Positions 1 through 9,785 of a stretch of DNA of 40,000 bases are shown here, piece after piece. The stretch's first letter is position 1; the number at the start of each line of letters is the position of its first letter. Both the position numbers and the translations under genes were made by a program. This DNA comes from Chrysomallon squamiferum (Eukaryota; Mollusca; Gastropoda; Neomphalida; Peltospiridae): NCBI GenBank assembly GCA_012295275.1, contig CM022679.1, positions 23,029,952 through 23,069,951 on the forward strand. Reading direction: 5' to 3'. The notes beneath the pieces are model-generated. The model saw only the letters and a list, made by a program, of their open reading frames with translations. It was not told the DNA's origin and searched no databases.

Positions 1-16
1 CATGTAGCTTGGCTTA

Positions 17-85
<69 letters not shown>

Positions 86-128
86 CATAATAATAATAAT
101 AAATAAATAAATAATAAATAAATCAGTC
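1..128. repeat. (AAT)n microsatellite with AAAT tail
   Basis: A nearly pure AAT array with a few interruptions passes into AAAT-like units at its right end. No gene signal is visible here. Confidence 0.9.
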
Positions 129-352
129 AATCAATAATGTTCTGTCTTTTATTTTTTTATGTTATCGTTTACGTAAGTGTACTGATATAGTTTTCATGAG
201 AGGCAATAAAATAATGTTCTTTGATACATGGCTTGCACACAAATGTAGGAAAATACAATATACTGAACCACAGAACGAGTTATATAGAAACAGGTATTGA
301 CAGTCAAAATGTCTACATGGTACAGTTTCTTCCCTTAGTTATACATCTTTTT

Positions 353-442
<90 letters not shown>

Positions 443-451
443 GAGAGAGAT
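353..451. repeat. (GA)n microsatellite
   Basis: A long pure GA dinucleotide array, slightly interrupted near the right end by ACAGACAG. The open frame across it encodes only an Arg-Glu repeat and is an artefact. Confidence 0.95.
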
Positions 452-1003
452 TTCTATCTTTATTTCAACAAAAGTTCAGGCTTGTAACGTTCTCCAGATT
501 GCCATTAAAAAAACAAACATTTAAAGTAAATGACGATTTTGCCAGCTTATAATCTTTTACACTTTTATATACAAAATCTTTTTAGACTCAAAATTCATCG
601 GTATTTTCTCTCAATATTTAAAATGCATTAAAATGCATAATTCTAATGTTTAGAATGAAAAGACTTGTGTAAAGGTCTATTAAAAGACGTACTTCAAACC
701 ATAAACGTGGACGAGGAAAATACTGGGAGGAGGGTGTGGTCAAATGACCAAGTACGACAGGCTATGTTTCACTTCACCACCCTGATCAGTAGAGCAGTAA
801 GTTTATAAAACTAAATATATTTCAGTTTGTTTTTCTCGAGGGATTTTCAAGTTCTTTAGGATTTTCTGGCTTCCAAAATGCGACTATTTGATGTTGATGA
901 CTGACAAAATTCAACACGTGACAATTTATCAGGTCCTGAGTAAAGAGCTTTTTCAGTTCACCTTTAATTTCAGTCATATGAAAAGCTTTTAGACATCTAG
1001 ACA
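452..1003. other. Intergenic, no gene seen
   Basis: There is no splice-bounded coding segment or RNA gene here. A slightly more GC-rich patch lies around 690-800 and includes a short inverted repeat, GGTCA-AA-TGACC, at 738-749. I cannot assign it a role. Confidence 0.6.
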
Positions 1004-1222
<219 letters not shown>

Positions 1223-1334
1223 AATAATATCTGCGATTGCTCACAGAACTGCCTACATGATTTTACCACCAGCCTGAAAAGAGGTGAAGACAAAGGCAAT
1301 TTAGATCTAAATTCTTTTTTCTTATAATTTAACA

Positions 1335-1790
1335 TGAAACACAATGACGAAACACTTACGATATACCGAAGAACAAAGAAAGATAACAACACTGACGAAC
1401 ACAAAAAATATCGCGACAAACTACCCAAAAACTGAAGTACACATAGTACATAAATATAAGTCGATTTGATATACGCTGTTCCGAAAACTTCTGGCCATTT
1501 ATCAGGCATGTTTGGGATTTTTGGATTGCTCTTTTTTTCTGGCTTATATAGTTGTAGCAGTAATAGTAGTAGTAGTAGTGGTAGTAGTAGTAGCAGTAGC
1601 AGTAGTGGCAGTAGTAGTAGTAATAGTAGTAGTAGTAGTAGTAGTAGTGATAGAACTGGTGGTAGCAGCAGCAGCAGTAGTAGTAGTAGTAGTAATAGTA
1701 ACAATAAAACAAATGAATGTTACTTGCCAAAAAATGTCCAGTGTTCTACACTCACCCAAGAAGCATAGCTACTTTGTTTAGTTATCATAT
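1335..1790 (-). repeat. Dispersed repeat with embedded (TAC/GTA)n core, copy A
   Basis: Read on the minus strand, both flanks of the trinucleotide core match copies at 10690-11140 and 19085-19500 (plus strand). Shared landmarks are a GCAAGTAAC-like block before the array, a stretch reading AAATCCAGA-ATCCCA after it, and a TCTTTGTTCTTC-like block further on. The trinucleotide run here (about 1550-1700) is interrupted. The family is unknown to me; it may be a MITE-like or SINE-like element carrying a microsatellite seed. Confidence 0.7.
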
Positions 1791-3230
1791 TACGACTAAA
1801 CTTTGCGATACAAGGGGCATTAATATTTTTCTTCCAGCTCCAGATGTTAAAAAAAAATTCAATAATGAAAGAAAGAAAGAATTTTATTTTCATTTTCATT
1901 TTCACCAGCTTTGCGGAAGCTTTGAATGCGAACTGTTACTTCTAAGAAAGGAAGTTTGGTTAATTTAACAAGACAGAAATCGTAGCAAAATCTTCTATAC
2001 AATCTGTACGAAACCTCAAGATTTCCACTGTTTTTTTCACAATAAAACAACAACAAAAAGGCCGAATTATATATCATTTAATTGTAATCCTTCAAACTTC
2101 TTAAAATCTGTGCGGTCAGTTGTACCTGATAATAATAATAATAATAATAACAATAATAATTAAAGAACAATAATATTAGCATGCTTACTCTTAATAATCG
2201 CAAAAACTGAACTCAATTTATCAGTATCCCTCAATCCATTCACATTTAAGGTAAACAAAATTAATCTAAATTTAAAAAGTTATTATAACTTTATCCACTC
2301 TATACGTTCTAAAGCTTATTAATGTCCACCTCTTCATACTCATTCATAGCTTTTAAAACACTTTCCACTCACACCTTTCATATGGGCAGCTTGTCTTCCT
2401 TTGTTTTCTTTTTTCAACGAAGCTCCAAATTTTCTCATGCGACGGACACTTAATAATGTTAGTCTAGACCGACGTGTTCATTTTCTCGACTGATTCTTTT
2501 CTGTCGGCGTTCTTGTTGATACTTTTCATTGTTGTGTTTTCATCTGAGTTGTCTTCTGTGTTCATTCCATCCTGCGTTTTTGTTTTCTTTTTCCTGAATA
2601 CTCTTCATTCCTGTTGCTTTTGTTTGCTTCTAGTTTCATTTTCGTTTTCCCGGTCATGTGTGCTTACAACAATCCGTGCTGTCACTGTCATTTTCACTGT
2701 CTTGCTTGTCATCACTGTCATATTCATACTTGCTTTGACCACATGGCTGTCAGACAAACAGTTACAGCAAACTTTTATTTGATTATAATGTAAAACTTTA
2801 AAGTATTTGAAGCTTTCCACCGTCTTAAATTTCTTTGAATAGAGTAAACTTTTTTACTTCTGAGAGAATGCTGATTGTAGCTCGTTCCGTTCGCTATTTT
2901 TGTTCACTGATAAAACCTTATGTAAACTGGTGTTAATATCTCAATATTCGCTGCTTTCAGCTTTTCTTCCCGAAAACAAATAACGCGTGTACTTGTGAAT
3001 TTTTATTTTAAAAGTATATAAGTCTTGAAACTTTGTATTGCATCGACAGTATTATGTTTCCATAATTAGATTTTCAGATATTTAATTGGATCAGTTATGT
3101 ACTTAGAAACTGTGTATTTCACTAGGATAAGATCGGGAGTTTTGGAGAATGGGTGGTGATGAAACTTTATAACGATTAAAAAAGATGAATGAATAAATAT
3201 AAAAATATAATAAAACAAAAACAAACAAAC
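1791..3230. other. Intergenic, no gene seen
   Basis: AT-rich sequence with a short (AAT)n near 2130-2155 and a T/C-rich stretch at 2470-2790. The 102-codon hydrophobic frame at 2474-2782 is low-complexity and has no recognisable homology. No supported gene. Confidence 0.6.
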
Positions 3231-3242
3231 AAAAAAAAAAAA
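3231..3242 (-). terminator. RNA polymerase III terminator of the split tRNA-Gly gene
   Basis: On the minus strand a T12 run begins 9 nt after the tRNA discriminator base. A run of at least four T is the standard pol III stop. Its presence indicates that the tRNA 3' half belonged to a real tRNA gene rather than to a tRNA-derived SINE. Confidence 0.75.
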
Positions 3243-3251
3243 GTATACAGA

Positions 3252-3300
3252 TGCGTCGGCCGGGAGTCGAACCCGGATCGACTGCTTGGAAGGCAACCAT
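3252..3300 (-). pseudogene. tRNA-Gly(TCC) gene, 3' part (nt 24-72), disrupted
   Basis: This is the 3' part of a tRNA on the minus strand. It has anticodon TCC at 3288-3290 (plus-strand GGA), a five-pair T stem with a canonical B box (GGTTCGACTCC, 3264-3274), the 3' acceptor strand, and discriminator A at 3252. The missing nt 1-23 lie at 6035-6057. Joined at the duplicated 10 bp, the two parts give a 72-nt tRNA with seven perfect acceptor pairs. The A and B boxes are now 2.7 kb apart, so normal pol III transcription of a tRNA is not expected. Confidence 0.92.
3291..3300. repeat. Target-site duplication, left copy
   Basis: AGGCAACCAT (plus strand) is repeated exactly at 6025-6034 and flanks the ARL8 mRNA copy. 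In the tRNA it corresponds to nt 24-33, ending immediately 5' of the anticodon. Confidence 0.92.
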
Positions 3301-3315
3301 TTTTTTTTTTTTTTT
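3301..3315 (-). other. Poly(A) tail of the ARL8 retrocopy
   Basis: A pure A15 run on the minus strand lies directly between the 3'UTR end and the target-site duplication. Confidence 0.88.
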
Positions 3316-3327
3316 ATATGTATGTAT

Positions 3328-3333
3328 TTTATT
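3328..3333 (-). terminator. Polyadenylation signal AATAAA of the ARL8 transcript
   Basis: AATAAA on the minus strand lies 12 nt before the poly(A) tract, the usual spacing between signal and cleavage site. Confidence 0.85.
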
Positions 3334-3638
3334 AATTATTACAATTGTTCTATGCATTTTAAGACAATACTTTTTTAATATTTTGTAATTGACAAAATAA
3401 ACAATACAGATGTAATTATTTGATAAAATAACGAAAACAGATGTGAAACCCATATAAAAATTTAAAAAAAGAAAAACCATAAACTGAATTTCAAGAACAT
3501 TTAATGTTATAAATATTATCAGTAATTTTTTCTTTAAGTTCTTTTTTGTTTAGAACAAAATTAAATAAACATCTTTTCAGCATTAAGATATTATTTCCTC
3601 ATAATCATTCTCTATTTATTACATGTATTGCACGTTTT

Positions 3639-3640
<2 letters not shown>

Positions 3641-3669
<29 letters not shown>
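3641..3669. repeat. Homopolymer A run in the ARL8 3'UTR
   Basis: About 29 A on the plus strand (poly-U in the transcript). It is inside the inserted copy and in the wrong orientation to be a poly(A) tail. Confidence 0.9.
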
Positions 3670-3671
<2 letters not shown>

Positions 3672-4775
3672 AGAATTAATTAAAATCTGTGTATTTCCTT
3701 CTTTAATATCCTATAAAATCTATCTTTGTCATAAAGAAAAAAAACACATAACACTGTTTAGTAATAGAGATTATTATTTTTTTAATTTTGAGACTAGAAG
3801 TGAAGAATGTTGAGCTTCAAATGCAACAATAAAAAGGCTTGCAGGTAAAGACATTACACCACATGCAAAATAACAGCATGAATGAAGAGAACGATAATAT
3901 TTCAATTTCACCGTAAATTAAGAAATAATTCTGTATTTCTAAAATTTTATTTACTCTTTTCCGTATCAATAATTTTTTTTTAGTAAATATACATCTTTTT
4001 TTAATAATTTAATTTATATTTGCTAAATTGCATTTTTATTTCACCAAACCATTACTTAATTAACCTAATATAAAACACAGCACATACATATATTTTTGTC
4101 TATAGATACATGCATGTAGAAAGAAAGCAAAAAATGGAAATTACATTTTCAAAACCTTTCTGCAAGTACAATTATTTAACATATCACACATCTAAGTGTA
4201 TCAGTTAAGTAAATAACAACACTAACTATATACACAATACAATTAAATTAACAAATATACTTTGTCAAATAAAGATAGGATAATTATTTCTCAATTTTTG
4301 CCAAGGCTTATTTTGATGAAATATACCTGTTAAACAGTAAATGAAACCAACACTTATAAAAACTAGACTGAAAATTTATTATGGTAAACAACTTATTTTA
4401 CTGGCAAAAATTATTTTAAGTCATTAGGTTTTCTTTGATCAAATGCTCTCAAATGTGAACTGATGTTTTACCATTTTAGAATTGTGAATTGATAAACAAT
4501 AATCTGTAATTCAGTATAAAATAAGTAAGTGAATAAATAAATAATTCAACAACTAAAATAACAAATAAAAAACCCCTAAAAAAGAACACCCAAACATTTA
4601 TAAGTGATTTTTGCTTATTTTAACTGATCCATAAATATATCAGGCAAATTAACATTAGACAAAATCAAGCATTTATATTCCTTTCACTGTTATTTACTAA
4701 ATTAATTTATGTAATATTTAATTATTTTATTTTCTCTTGCAACTGTATGGATATCAATTATTAAAGACATTTTAT

Positions 4776-4831
4776 TTTAATAATAATAATAATAATAATA
4801 ATTATAATAATAATAATAATAATAATAATAA
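4776..4831. repeat. (AAT)n microsatellite in the ARL8 3'UTR
   Basis: A triplet array with one interruption, inside the inserted mRNA copy. Confidence 0.9.
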
Positions 4832-5392
4832 ACACGTGTATTATATAGAATACAATGAATCAACAGATATATAAATTATAAGCAACATCCAAGTATAATG
4901 ACAAAATACGAATACTACAGAGAAAATTCATCTAATAACTGAGACTTATTGAAATGATTATTTTTAGATCAACACTTTTTTAAGTCACCTAAATAAACTA
5001 TATATGCATGTATGTATGTACCATGAATTATCAGAAAAATAATCATAATTTAGATCATTATGAAACATTTAACATTTATACTCATATACATTCTGTTCAC
5101 ACAAGTCTGTTACATGCACACAGACACATGCTGAGAAAAAGAAAAACAACTTGCAAAAAAATTTAATCTGACAAAAGAAAATGTCAAATTTTAGCCTGTC
5201 TAGAAAGCTTTTTTAACCTGAGTGATTATTTCACTCATTGACCGACTCACTACCAAGACTACAACACACAGCCAATATCGAAAACAGTTTTAGTCTATGG
5301 CAGGAGTACTTTAGTTTATTTCATACTTTCTGTGAGTGTATGTTCACAAGAGTCATTCATAATATACAGAAACTGTTATGCCAGTATAACTT

Positions 5393-5950
5393 TTAGTGAC
5401 CTCCCTTGGAATGCTGTATCAACCATTGTAAAGTTATGTCTATATTTTCCTTTTCCTTGCATGAAATCGAATAGCAACATATTTCTCTGTCCTGGATAGC
5501 TGAAAGATTCATCCTCTCTATAAGTTCCTTTTCATCAAGTGCTTCAGATAAATCTCTTTTGTTTCCCAACACAAGTACAGGAATGCCCTGCAGCTGTGGT
5601 TTATCAAGCAGGTTGTGTAGCTCATTGCGGGATGCCTCCAGTTTGTCATGATCTGCTGCATCAACCATAAATACTATAGCATTTACACCTCTGCAGTATC
5701 GTTCCCACATGCTCCTGAAACGAGGCTGGCCACCAATGTCCCACAGCTTGATTGTTACATTTCCTTTAGTAATCTTCCGCATATTAAAGCCAACTGTAGG
5801 AATCATATCTTCACTGAACTGACCCGACGCAATAACATTTACAAATGTGGTCTTTCCTGAGTACTGCAACCCTACTAAAGTTAATTCCATCTCTTCTTTC
5901 CAGAAAAGACTTCTAAACCAATCTAATATTCTTTGTAAAAACGCAAACAT
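5393..5950 (-). CDS. ARL8: ARL8 small GTPase (intronless copy)
   Basis: Arf-like GTPase of lysosome membranes. In other animals ARL8 links lysosomes, and in neurons synaptic-vesicle precursors, to kinesin through BORC and SKIP-type effectors. The 185 residues nearly match the 186-residue animal family and align without gaps until the last residues. Seen in the sequence: the N-terminal amphipathic helix that replaces the Arf myristoylation site ([12 protein letters not shown]), P-loop GLQYSGKTT (27-35), switch II WDIGGQ (70-75), NKRD (130-133) and SCKE (163-166). I chose the start at 5950 because conservation begins there; an in-frame ATG at 6034 would add 28 unrelated residues. The CDS is a single exon, whereas vertebrate ARL8 genes have several introns, and it sits in a retroposed mRNA copy. 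No stop or frameshift is present, so it may still make protein. An intron-bearing parental gene elsewhere is inferred, not seen. Confidence 0.95.
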   Translation of the reverse strand: MFAFLQRILDWFRSLFWKEEMELTLVGLQYSGKTTFVNVIASGQFSEDMIPTVGFNMRKITKGNVTIKLWDIGGQPRFRSMWERYCRGVNAIVFMVDAADHDKLEASRNELHNLLDKPQLQGIPVLVLGNKRDLSEALDEKELIERMNLSAIQDREICCYSISCKEKENIDITLQWLIQHSKGGH

Positions 5951-6024
5951 GATGGCTTTGTGATAATAAAGAATGATAGAACGAACGCCTTCTTTCTTCT
6001 TCCTGATTACAGGAAGTACATCCC

Positions 6025-6034
6025 AGGCAACCAT
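6025..6034. repeat. Target-site duplication, right copy
   Basis: Exact second copy of AGGCAACCAT. It also supplies an in-frame upstream ATG (6034-6032, minus strand) to the ARL8 frame. Confidence 0.92.
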
Positions 6035-6057
6035 GCTAACCGTTACACCACCGACGC
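6025..6057 (-). pseudogene. tRNA-Gly(TCC) gene, 5' part (nt 1-33), disrupted
   Basis: Minus-strand sequence begins GCGTCGG, pairing with the CCGACGC of the 3' part over all seven acceptor positions. An A-box-like TGGTGTAACGG and the D arm follow. The segment ends at nt 33, immediately before the anticodon, where the ARL8 copy begins. Confidence 0.9.
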
Positions 6058-6262
6058 CATATTATGTGCATTTCAGAAATGTGTCCTGACCCGGTATTTT
6101 CTTCATCGCAGGCGTTGGAAAGAAAAAAACACTGTTACTACAATGTGTAAATCGTGGCCGTCTTTGATGCCACTCTGCGGCGGAAATAAATATATCTTAA
6201 AAAAATCACATAAAAACAAGTACAGAGTCAGGAAACATTTCTGAAATATAACATATAGTACA

Positions 6263-6288
6263 GCGTCGACGGAGTAACGGTTGCCTTC
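6263..6288 (+). pseudogene. tRNA-Gly-like 5' fragment
   Basis: Twenty bases starting GCGTCGAC match the 5' end of the tRNA-Gly gene at 17 of 20 positions, followed directly by GCCTTC. Relative to the intact tRNA, 9 nt between two GGTT repeats are missing. No convincing T arm follows. It lies on the opposite strand about 200 bp from the split tRNA, so it may be a decayed member of a tRNA cluster or a tRNA-derived repeat head. Confidence 0.5.
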
Positions 6289-6307
6289 TTGTTCTGTTGA
6301 TATTTCG

Positions 6308-6551
6308 GAGATTTTTGTGGTTACGGTGATTAAATAAAACGAGTTCTACACCTGGGTGGATTAAACATATTTCTTATAGCGGTGTCGGAAATGTTTAATC
6401 TAATAAAAAATACTACGAGTCTTAGTGTTTATTAGCAACCACCCCAACGATAAATAACCGATTAAAACTTACTGAGCAATGAAAAACATAATACAAAGCT
6501 ATCACAAACTGTTGGTGTATTATATAATAACAAATTAATATAATTATCCTT
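6308..6551 (+). repeat. Dispersed repeat family D, copy 1
   Basis: Alignable over about 245 bp with 9786-10033. Shared blocks include GAGATTTTT, TTACGGTGATTAA, GTGTTTATTAGCA, AATAACCGAT and AATATAATTATCC. The copies have many substitutions and short indels. No coding capacity; element class unknown. Confidence 0.7.
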
Positions 6552-6696
6552 CTCAGTATATTTCTTTCTTATTATGTGGCGTACTATTAAACAGTATATC
6601 TATTTTGTGATATAAGTCTATTTATGAGATTTTTTTTTTTTTTTTTTTTTTTTATTTTTTTTTTTTTATCACATGGTTTTCTTTTCCCAAAGATTA

Positions 6697-6727
<31 letters not shown>

Positions 6728-7040
6728 ATAGTCTCTCATATCTCTTAAATAGTCTCTCTTATATCTATCTATCTATCTATCTATATGGTATTTATTTTTC
6801 TTTATGATTTAACGCAGAAACACCAATTTTTATCTAAATTGGGACAGACAACATTATATGCATCCATAATCATCAAGTATTTTACCTAACTGGGCAATTC
6901 CATGACTCAGAAGACAAAAGAATAATAATAATTTCAATATTTCATTATGCAAAGCGTGAAAATGTATTCCCAAAACTTCTAACTTACCAAAAAAAAAAAA
7001 AAAAATAAAAAATAAAAAAAATAATAAAAAAGTAAGTAAA

Positions 7041-7072
<32 letters not shown>

Positions 7073-7206
7073 TTAAAAAAATGAAAATGAAAATTCTTAC
7101 TCACTGTTATTTTTTCCTTGTCAATCTGACATGTTCTTTCTAATTCGCTTAGTACTATCCAGGGCAAAATAAAATAAAAAAATGTATCTGAGACAGAAAA
7201 GAAAAC
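6552..7206. other. Intergenic low-complexity sequence
   Basis: It holds a long T run (about 6631-6667), (AAAT)n at 6701-6731, (ATCT)n near 6762-6784, and an A/T-rich tract at 6989-7080. No gene seen. Confidence 0.7.
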
Positions 7207-7968
7207 TGTAACATCAGTCACAAGTAAAGTAAGTGCAGTGTAACATCCGTCACATGCATACAAATCAAGAAAAGATTTTACAGCTGCAGCATTTTTTTGA
7301 ACAAAATGTCATTGCACAAAATACCAGTGATACTGTTACCCACAATTCGTCGGTACTGCCTCTGATGAAGAAACACGAAATGAATCCCTCAGTGGAAAGA
7401 GGTGTTTGCTGCTGTCGGAACCATCAGAGGAATTTCTCGGTTCCACTACCTCACCCCTGAGAATAGTCGCTGTGTCACCTTCATTTTGACGAACGATAAA
7501 GTATAATGAAGAGTTCACCCATTGTGATTAATCATGCTTTTGAAAAAAAAAAAAAAAAAAAAACACTCACATTCTGATCATGCATTAAAATGAGGTTTTC
7601 ATCACCAGATGCTGCTTAATACGGACAGATAAGTTAATGTTACGTTATCGGACAAAATGTAACATCCGTCACACAAGATGAATTAAAACTGGTTGTCTTC
7701 TGTAGACTTTCACTCCAATGGAAAATATTTATTTCAACAATTTATAGATTTCAGACAGTTTTTCACCCATGTCCTTTTCATGTAGCATCCGTCACGCTAA
7801 TACTTCTCATTACATATCAGCCCATTCATATTCCTGATCTCCTTTCTCTGTGACACCAAATAGTCCTGGACACAGGCAAGCCTGTTACTTAGAGCCATGT
7901 TCCTACGACTTTAGTAAACAGAGCAGTTGGAATGATCTCCAACCCCTTTGAATGTAACGTCCATCACC
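7207..7968 (+). promoter_or_regulatory. Cluster of five TGTAACATCCGTCACA-like motifs
   Basis: Copies lie at 7207-7222, 7239-7254, 7659-7674, 7781-7796 and 7953-7968, all on the plus strand. Two are identical over 16 bases and the others have one to three changes. The core GTCAC is close to half of a cAMP-response-type element, but I do not recognise the whole motif. Short open frames between the copies on both strands match nothing I know. Whether this is a regulatory cluster or part of an old transposon is open. Confidence 0.45.
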
Positions 7969-8679
7969 GTCGAATTGCCTATGTACATATTATTTGTTAT
8001 GCTAACACTTTTTTATGTCGTAGCACATATTTCTGTGTAATATTAAATGATAAATGATGATAATAATACCAGCACTAATAATATAAATCAATCAACAATT
8101 TGTTCATAGTAACGATATCTGTATTTCGCCATGTTCTTTTTATTTTATTTTATTTTTAAATTCTGGATAGTTGTTTATTTGAAATTTTAGATGCCAAAGT
8201 ATTCTCGTTATGTTTCGAGGACTTTTTATATCAAAACTGCAAAGATATTTGAGAATACGTTCTTTTATATTCCAACATTGTGAGATATATATCTGTAATA
8301 CCTTTGTAAAAAATACGCTTGAAGATATTAACAATAATATTTTGTTTCTTTCTTTCGTATTCTAGACATTATCTACTTACGTTAGAAGTTTCTAACAAAT
8401 AAACCTGTTAAGCAGAACGTATTTCTTTGAGAAAATTCGGACAGTTCAAAGAAATTGCGTTATCTGACAACGTGACTTCAAATAAACGAGTTAAGCGGAT
8501 CGTATTTCTTCGAGACAATGTAACTGTGACTTCAAATTACCCAGTTAGAAATAGATAAACATTGATCACCCAGCAAGGATTGTCAAAAATGTTTTACTTT
8601 ATGCGTGGATAGAATAGAGAAATAATAGCTATTGTTTCCTATTCTATAAAGGTCATAATTTAATGTTTTTAAAGTAATT
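7969..8679. other. Intergenic, no gene seen
   Basis: AT-rich sequence. Two similar phrases around CGTATTTCTT (about 8419 and 8502), each with nearby GTGACTTCAAAT-like words, suggest a decayed ~85-bp tandem pair. No coding evidence. Confidence 0.5.
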
Positions 8680-8870
8680 GGTGGGGAGTAGGGCTAGCAA
8701 GATAGTTTAAGATGACTGCCTCCTATTGGAAGCGTTTGTTAGCATTGGGGACTGTATGGTCATCTGACAATGCAAATTCTGCTTGGAATTTAAGAGGGGC
8801 GACATTCTCAGAGAGAAAAGCGTTGCATTCTGGCCTTGGACATAGCAGGATCTTAACCAACTGCTAGTGA
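8680..8870 (+). repeat. Possible SINE-like element
   Basis: A more GC-rich block begins GGGGAGTAGGGCTAGCAAG and has a tRNA-like left part: an A-box-like stretch and a possible anticodon arm near 8715-8740. A non-tRNA body follows, around CATTCTGGCCTTGGACATAG. The B box is too degenerate to identify a parent tRNA, and no second copy lies in the window. The call rests on general appearance only. Confidence 0.35.
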
Positions 8871-9785
8871 AGGTAAGCAGTTTTATATTTAGTTACAGGT
8901 GTAACGAGAATCACTTTCTCAACTCTTTTCTGGGAAAGTCACGCCCTCTGTCTTGTCAGAGAGAGTGCCTATTGTAGACGTCCTTCACAACAGCTCTCTC
9001 TGATTAGCACGTTATTTGTTTTCTGTCTGGCTGTCTGGTAATTGAAGGGAGAAGGTAAGCGCCAACACGAGAGCTCAGTCAGTCGGGGAAAACCAAAGTT
9101 TTTGAACGCATTGTCTTTACGGAAGAACGTGGTAAGCCATTGTTTGTTCATATTTTGATATACATTAATATACACACATTTTTAATTATTTAATCAGTCC
9201 TCCGTGCAGATTCTTATCTTATCTTGGTTTTCCCCGTATGACCTTACCCGTATCATTACTAAAAATGATTTAATTACATGTTTTATTGATTATATAATGT
9301 ATTATCGTCAAGTCACATTTATATCATAATTAAATAATTAACTTGAACCTTAAACTGTGTTATGTTTATTTCTCCAGTGCATAGATCAGATTAATTGATT
9401 TTTATCACCTTCTGTCATTTCAGCGTTTGTATTCCTTGTTGCATGGCCCTTAAAGCACGTCAGCGAATGAGTGCCACGCGAATCTCGTCAGCGACATCTG
9501 ACGGGTTTGTGATTGGACTTTGTTTTCCTGCAGCAGTTCGTCCCCAAGTATTGTCTATGTGCAGAGTCTAATCATACGTACATAAGACAGAGAATATTCA
9601 AATTCATATACATACGCACAAACTCATATAAAGATAGATAGATATCTCTTTTTGCGTCTGTATTTGATATAAAAGTCTCTACATTCCAAAACGTCTCCCA
9701 ACCTGCCCCGGTCTCTCCTATTTCTTTTCCATGAACCGGCCACCCCGACAGACACGCAGATTCATTGCTCGTGAGTCTCACAACT
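8871..9785. other. Intergenic with scattered moderate-GC patches
   Basis: Patches at 8930-9140 and 9420-9570 are less AT-rich than their surroundings and include donor-like sites (AAGGTAAGC near 8870 and 9050, GTGGTAAGCC near 9130). They could be untranslated exons of an upstream promoter, but no linked coding exon can be shown. A short (GATA)n lies near 9631-9645. Confidence 0.4.
9443..9571 (+). other. Unrecognised 42-codon frame after an acceptor-like site
   Basis: An ATG frame of 42 residues beginning MALKARQRMSATRIS lies 19 nt after a pyrimidine-rich CATTTCAG. Its base composition is more GC-rich than its flanks. I recognise no family; it may be chance. Confidence 0.15.

Larger units (their letters stand above)
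3301..6024 (-). mobile_element. Retroposed ARL8 mRNA copy (5'UTR, CDS, 3'UTR, poly(A)) inserted in a tRNA gene
   Basis: This 2724-bp insertion lies between two exact copies of a 10-bp target site. Read on the minus strand it starts GGGATGTAC at 6024, continues as a 74-nt 5'UTR, an intronless ARL8 reading frame (5950-5393), and a ~2.1-kb AT-rich 3'UTR, and ends with AATAAA (3333-3328) 12 nt before an A15 tract (3315-3301). No introns, terminal poly(A) and a target-site duplication are the hallmarks of LINE-mediated mRNA retroposition. The leading GGG would fit a nearly full-length capped transcript. The family of the reverse transcriptase that mobilised it cannot be seen here. Confidence 0.9.

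Noticed and set aside
221-487. Open frame of 88 codons rich in Arg-Glu
   Set aside because: It is the translation of a (GA)n microsatellite.
738-749. GGTCA-AA-TGACC as a nuclear-receptor site
   Set aside because: A single short inverted repeat far from any gene is weak evidence.
2474-2782. 102-codon hydrophobic frame that looks like a membrane protein
   Set aside because: T-rich low-complexity DNA gives hydrophobic translations by default. The opposite strand gives an acidic Asp-Ser-rich reading in another frame, also without homology.
3066-3480. Minus-strand frames of 76 and 125 codons across the tRNA 3' part
   Set aside because: They run through the ARL8 3'UTR, the poly(A) tract and the tRNA pseudogene; not coding.
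5951-6034. Upstream ATG as the real ARL8 start
   Set aside because: The extension is unlike ARL8 proteins and begins in tRNA-derived target-site sequence; conservation starts at 5950.
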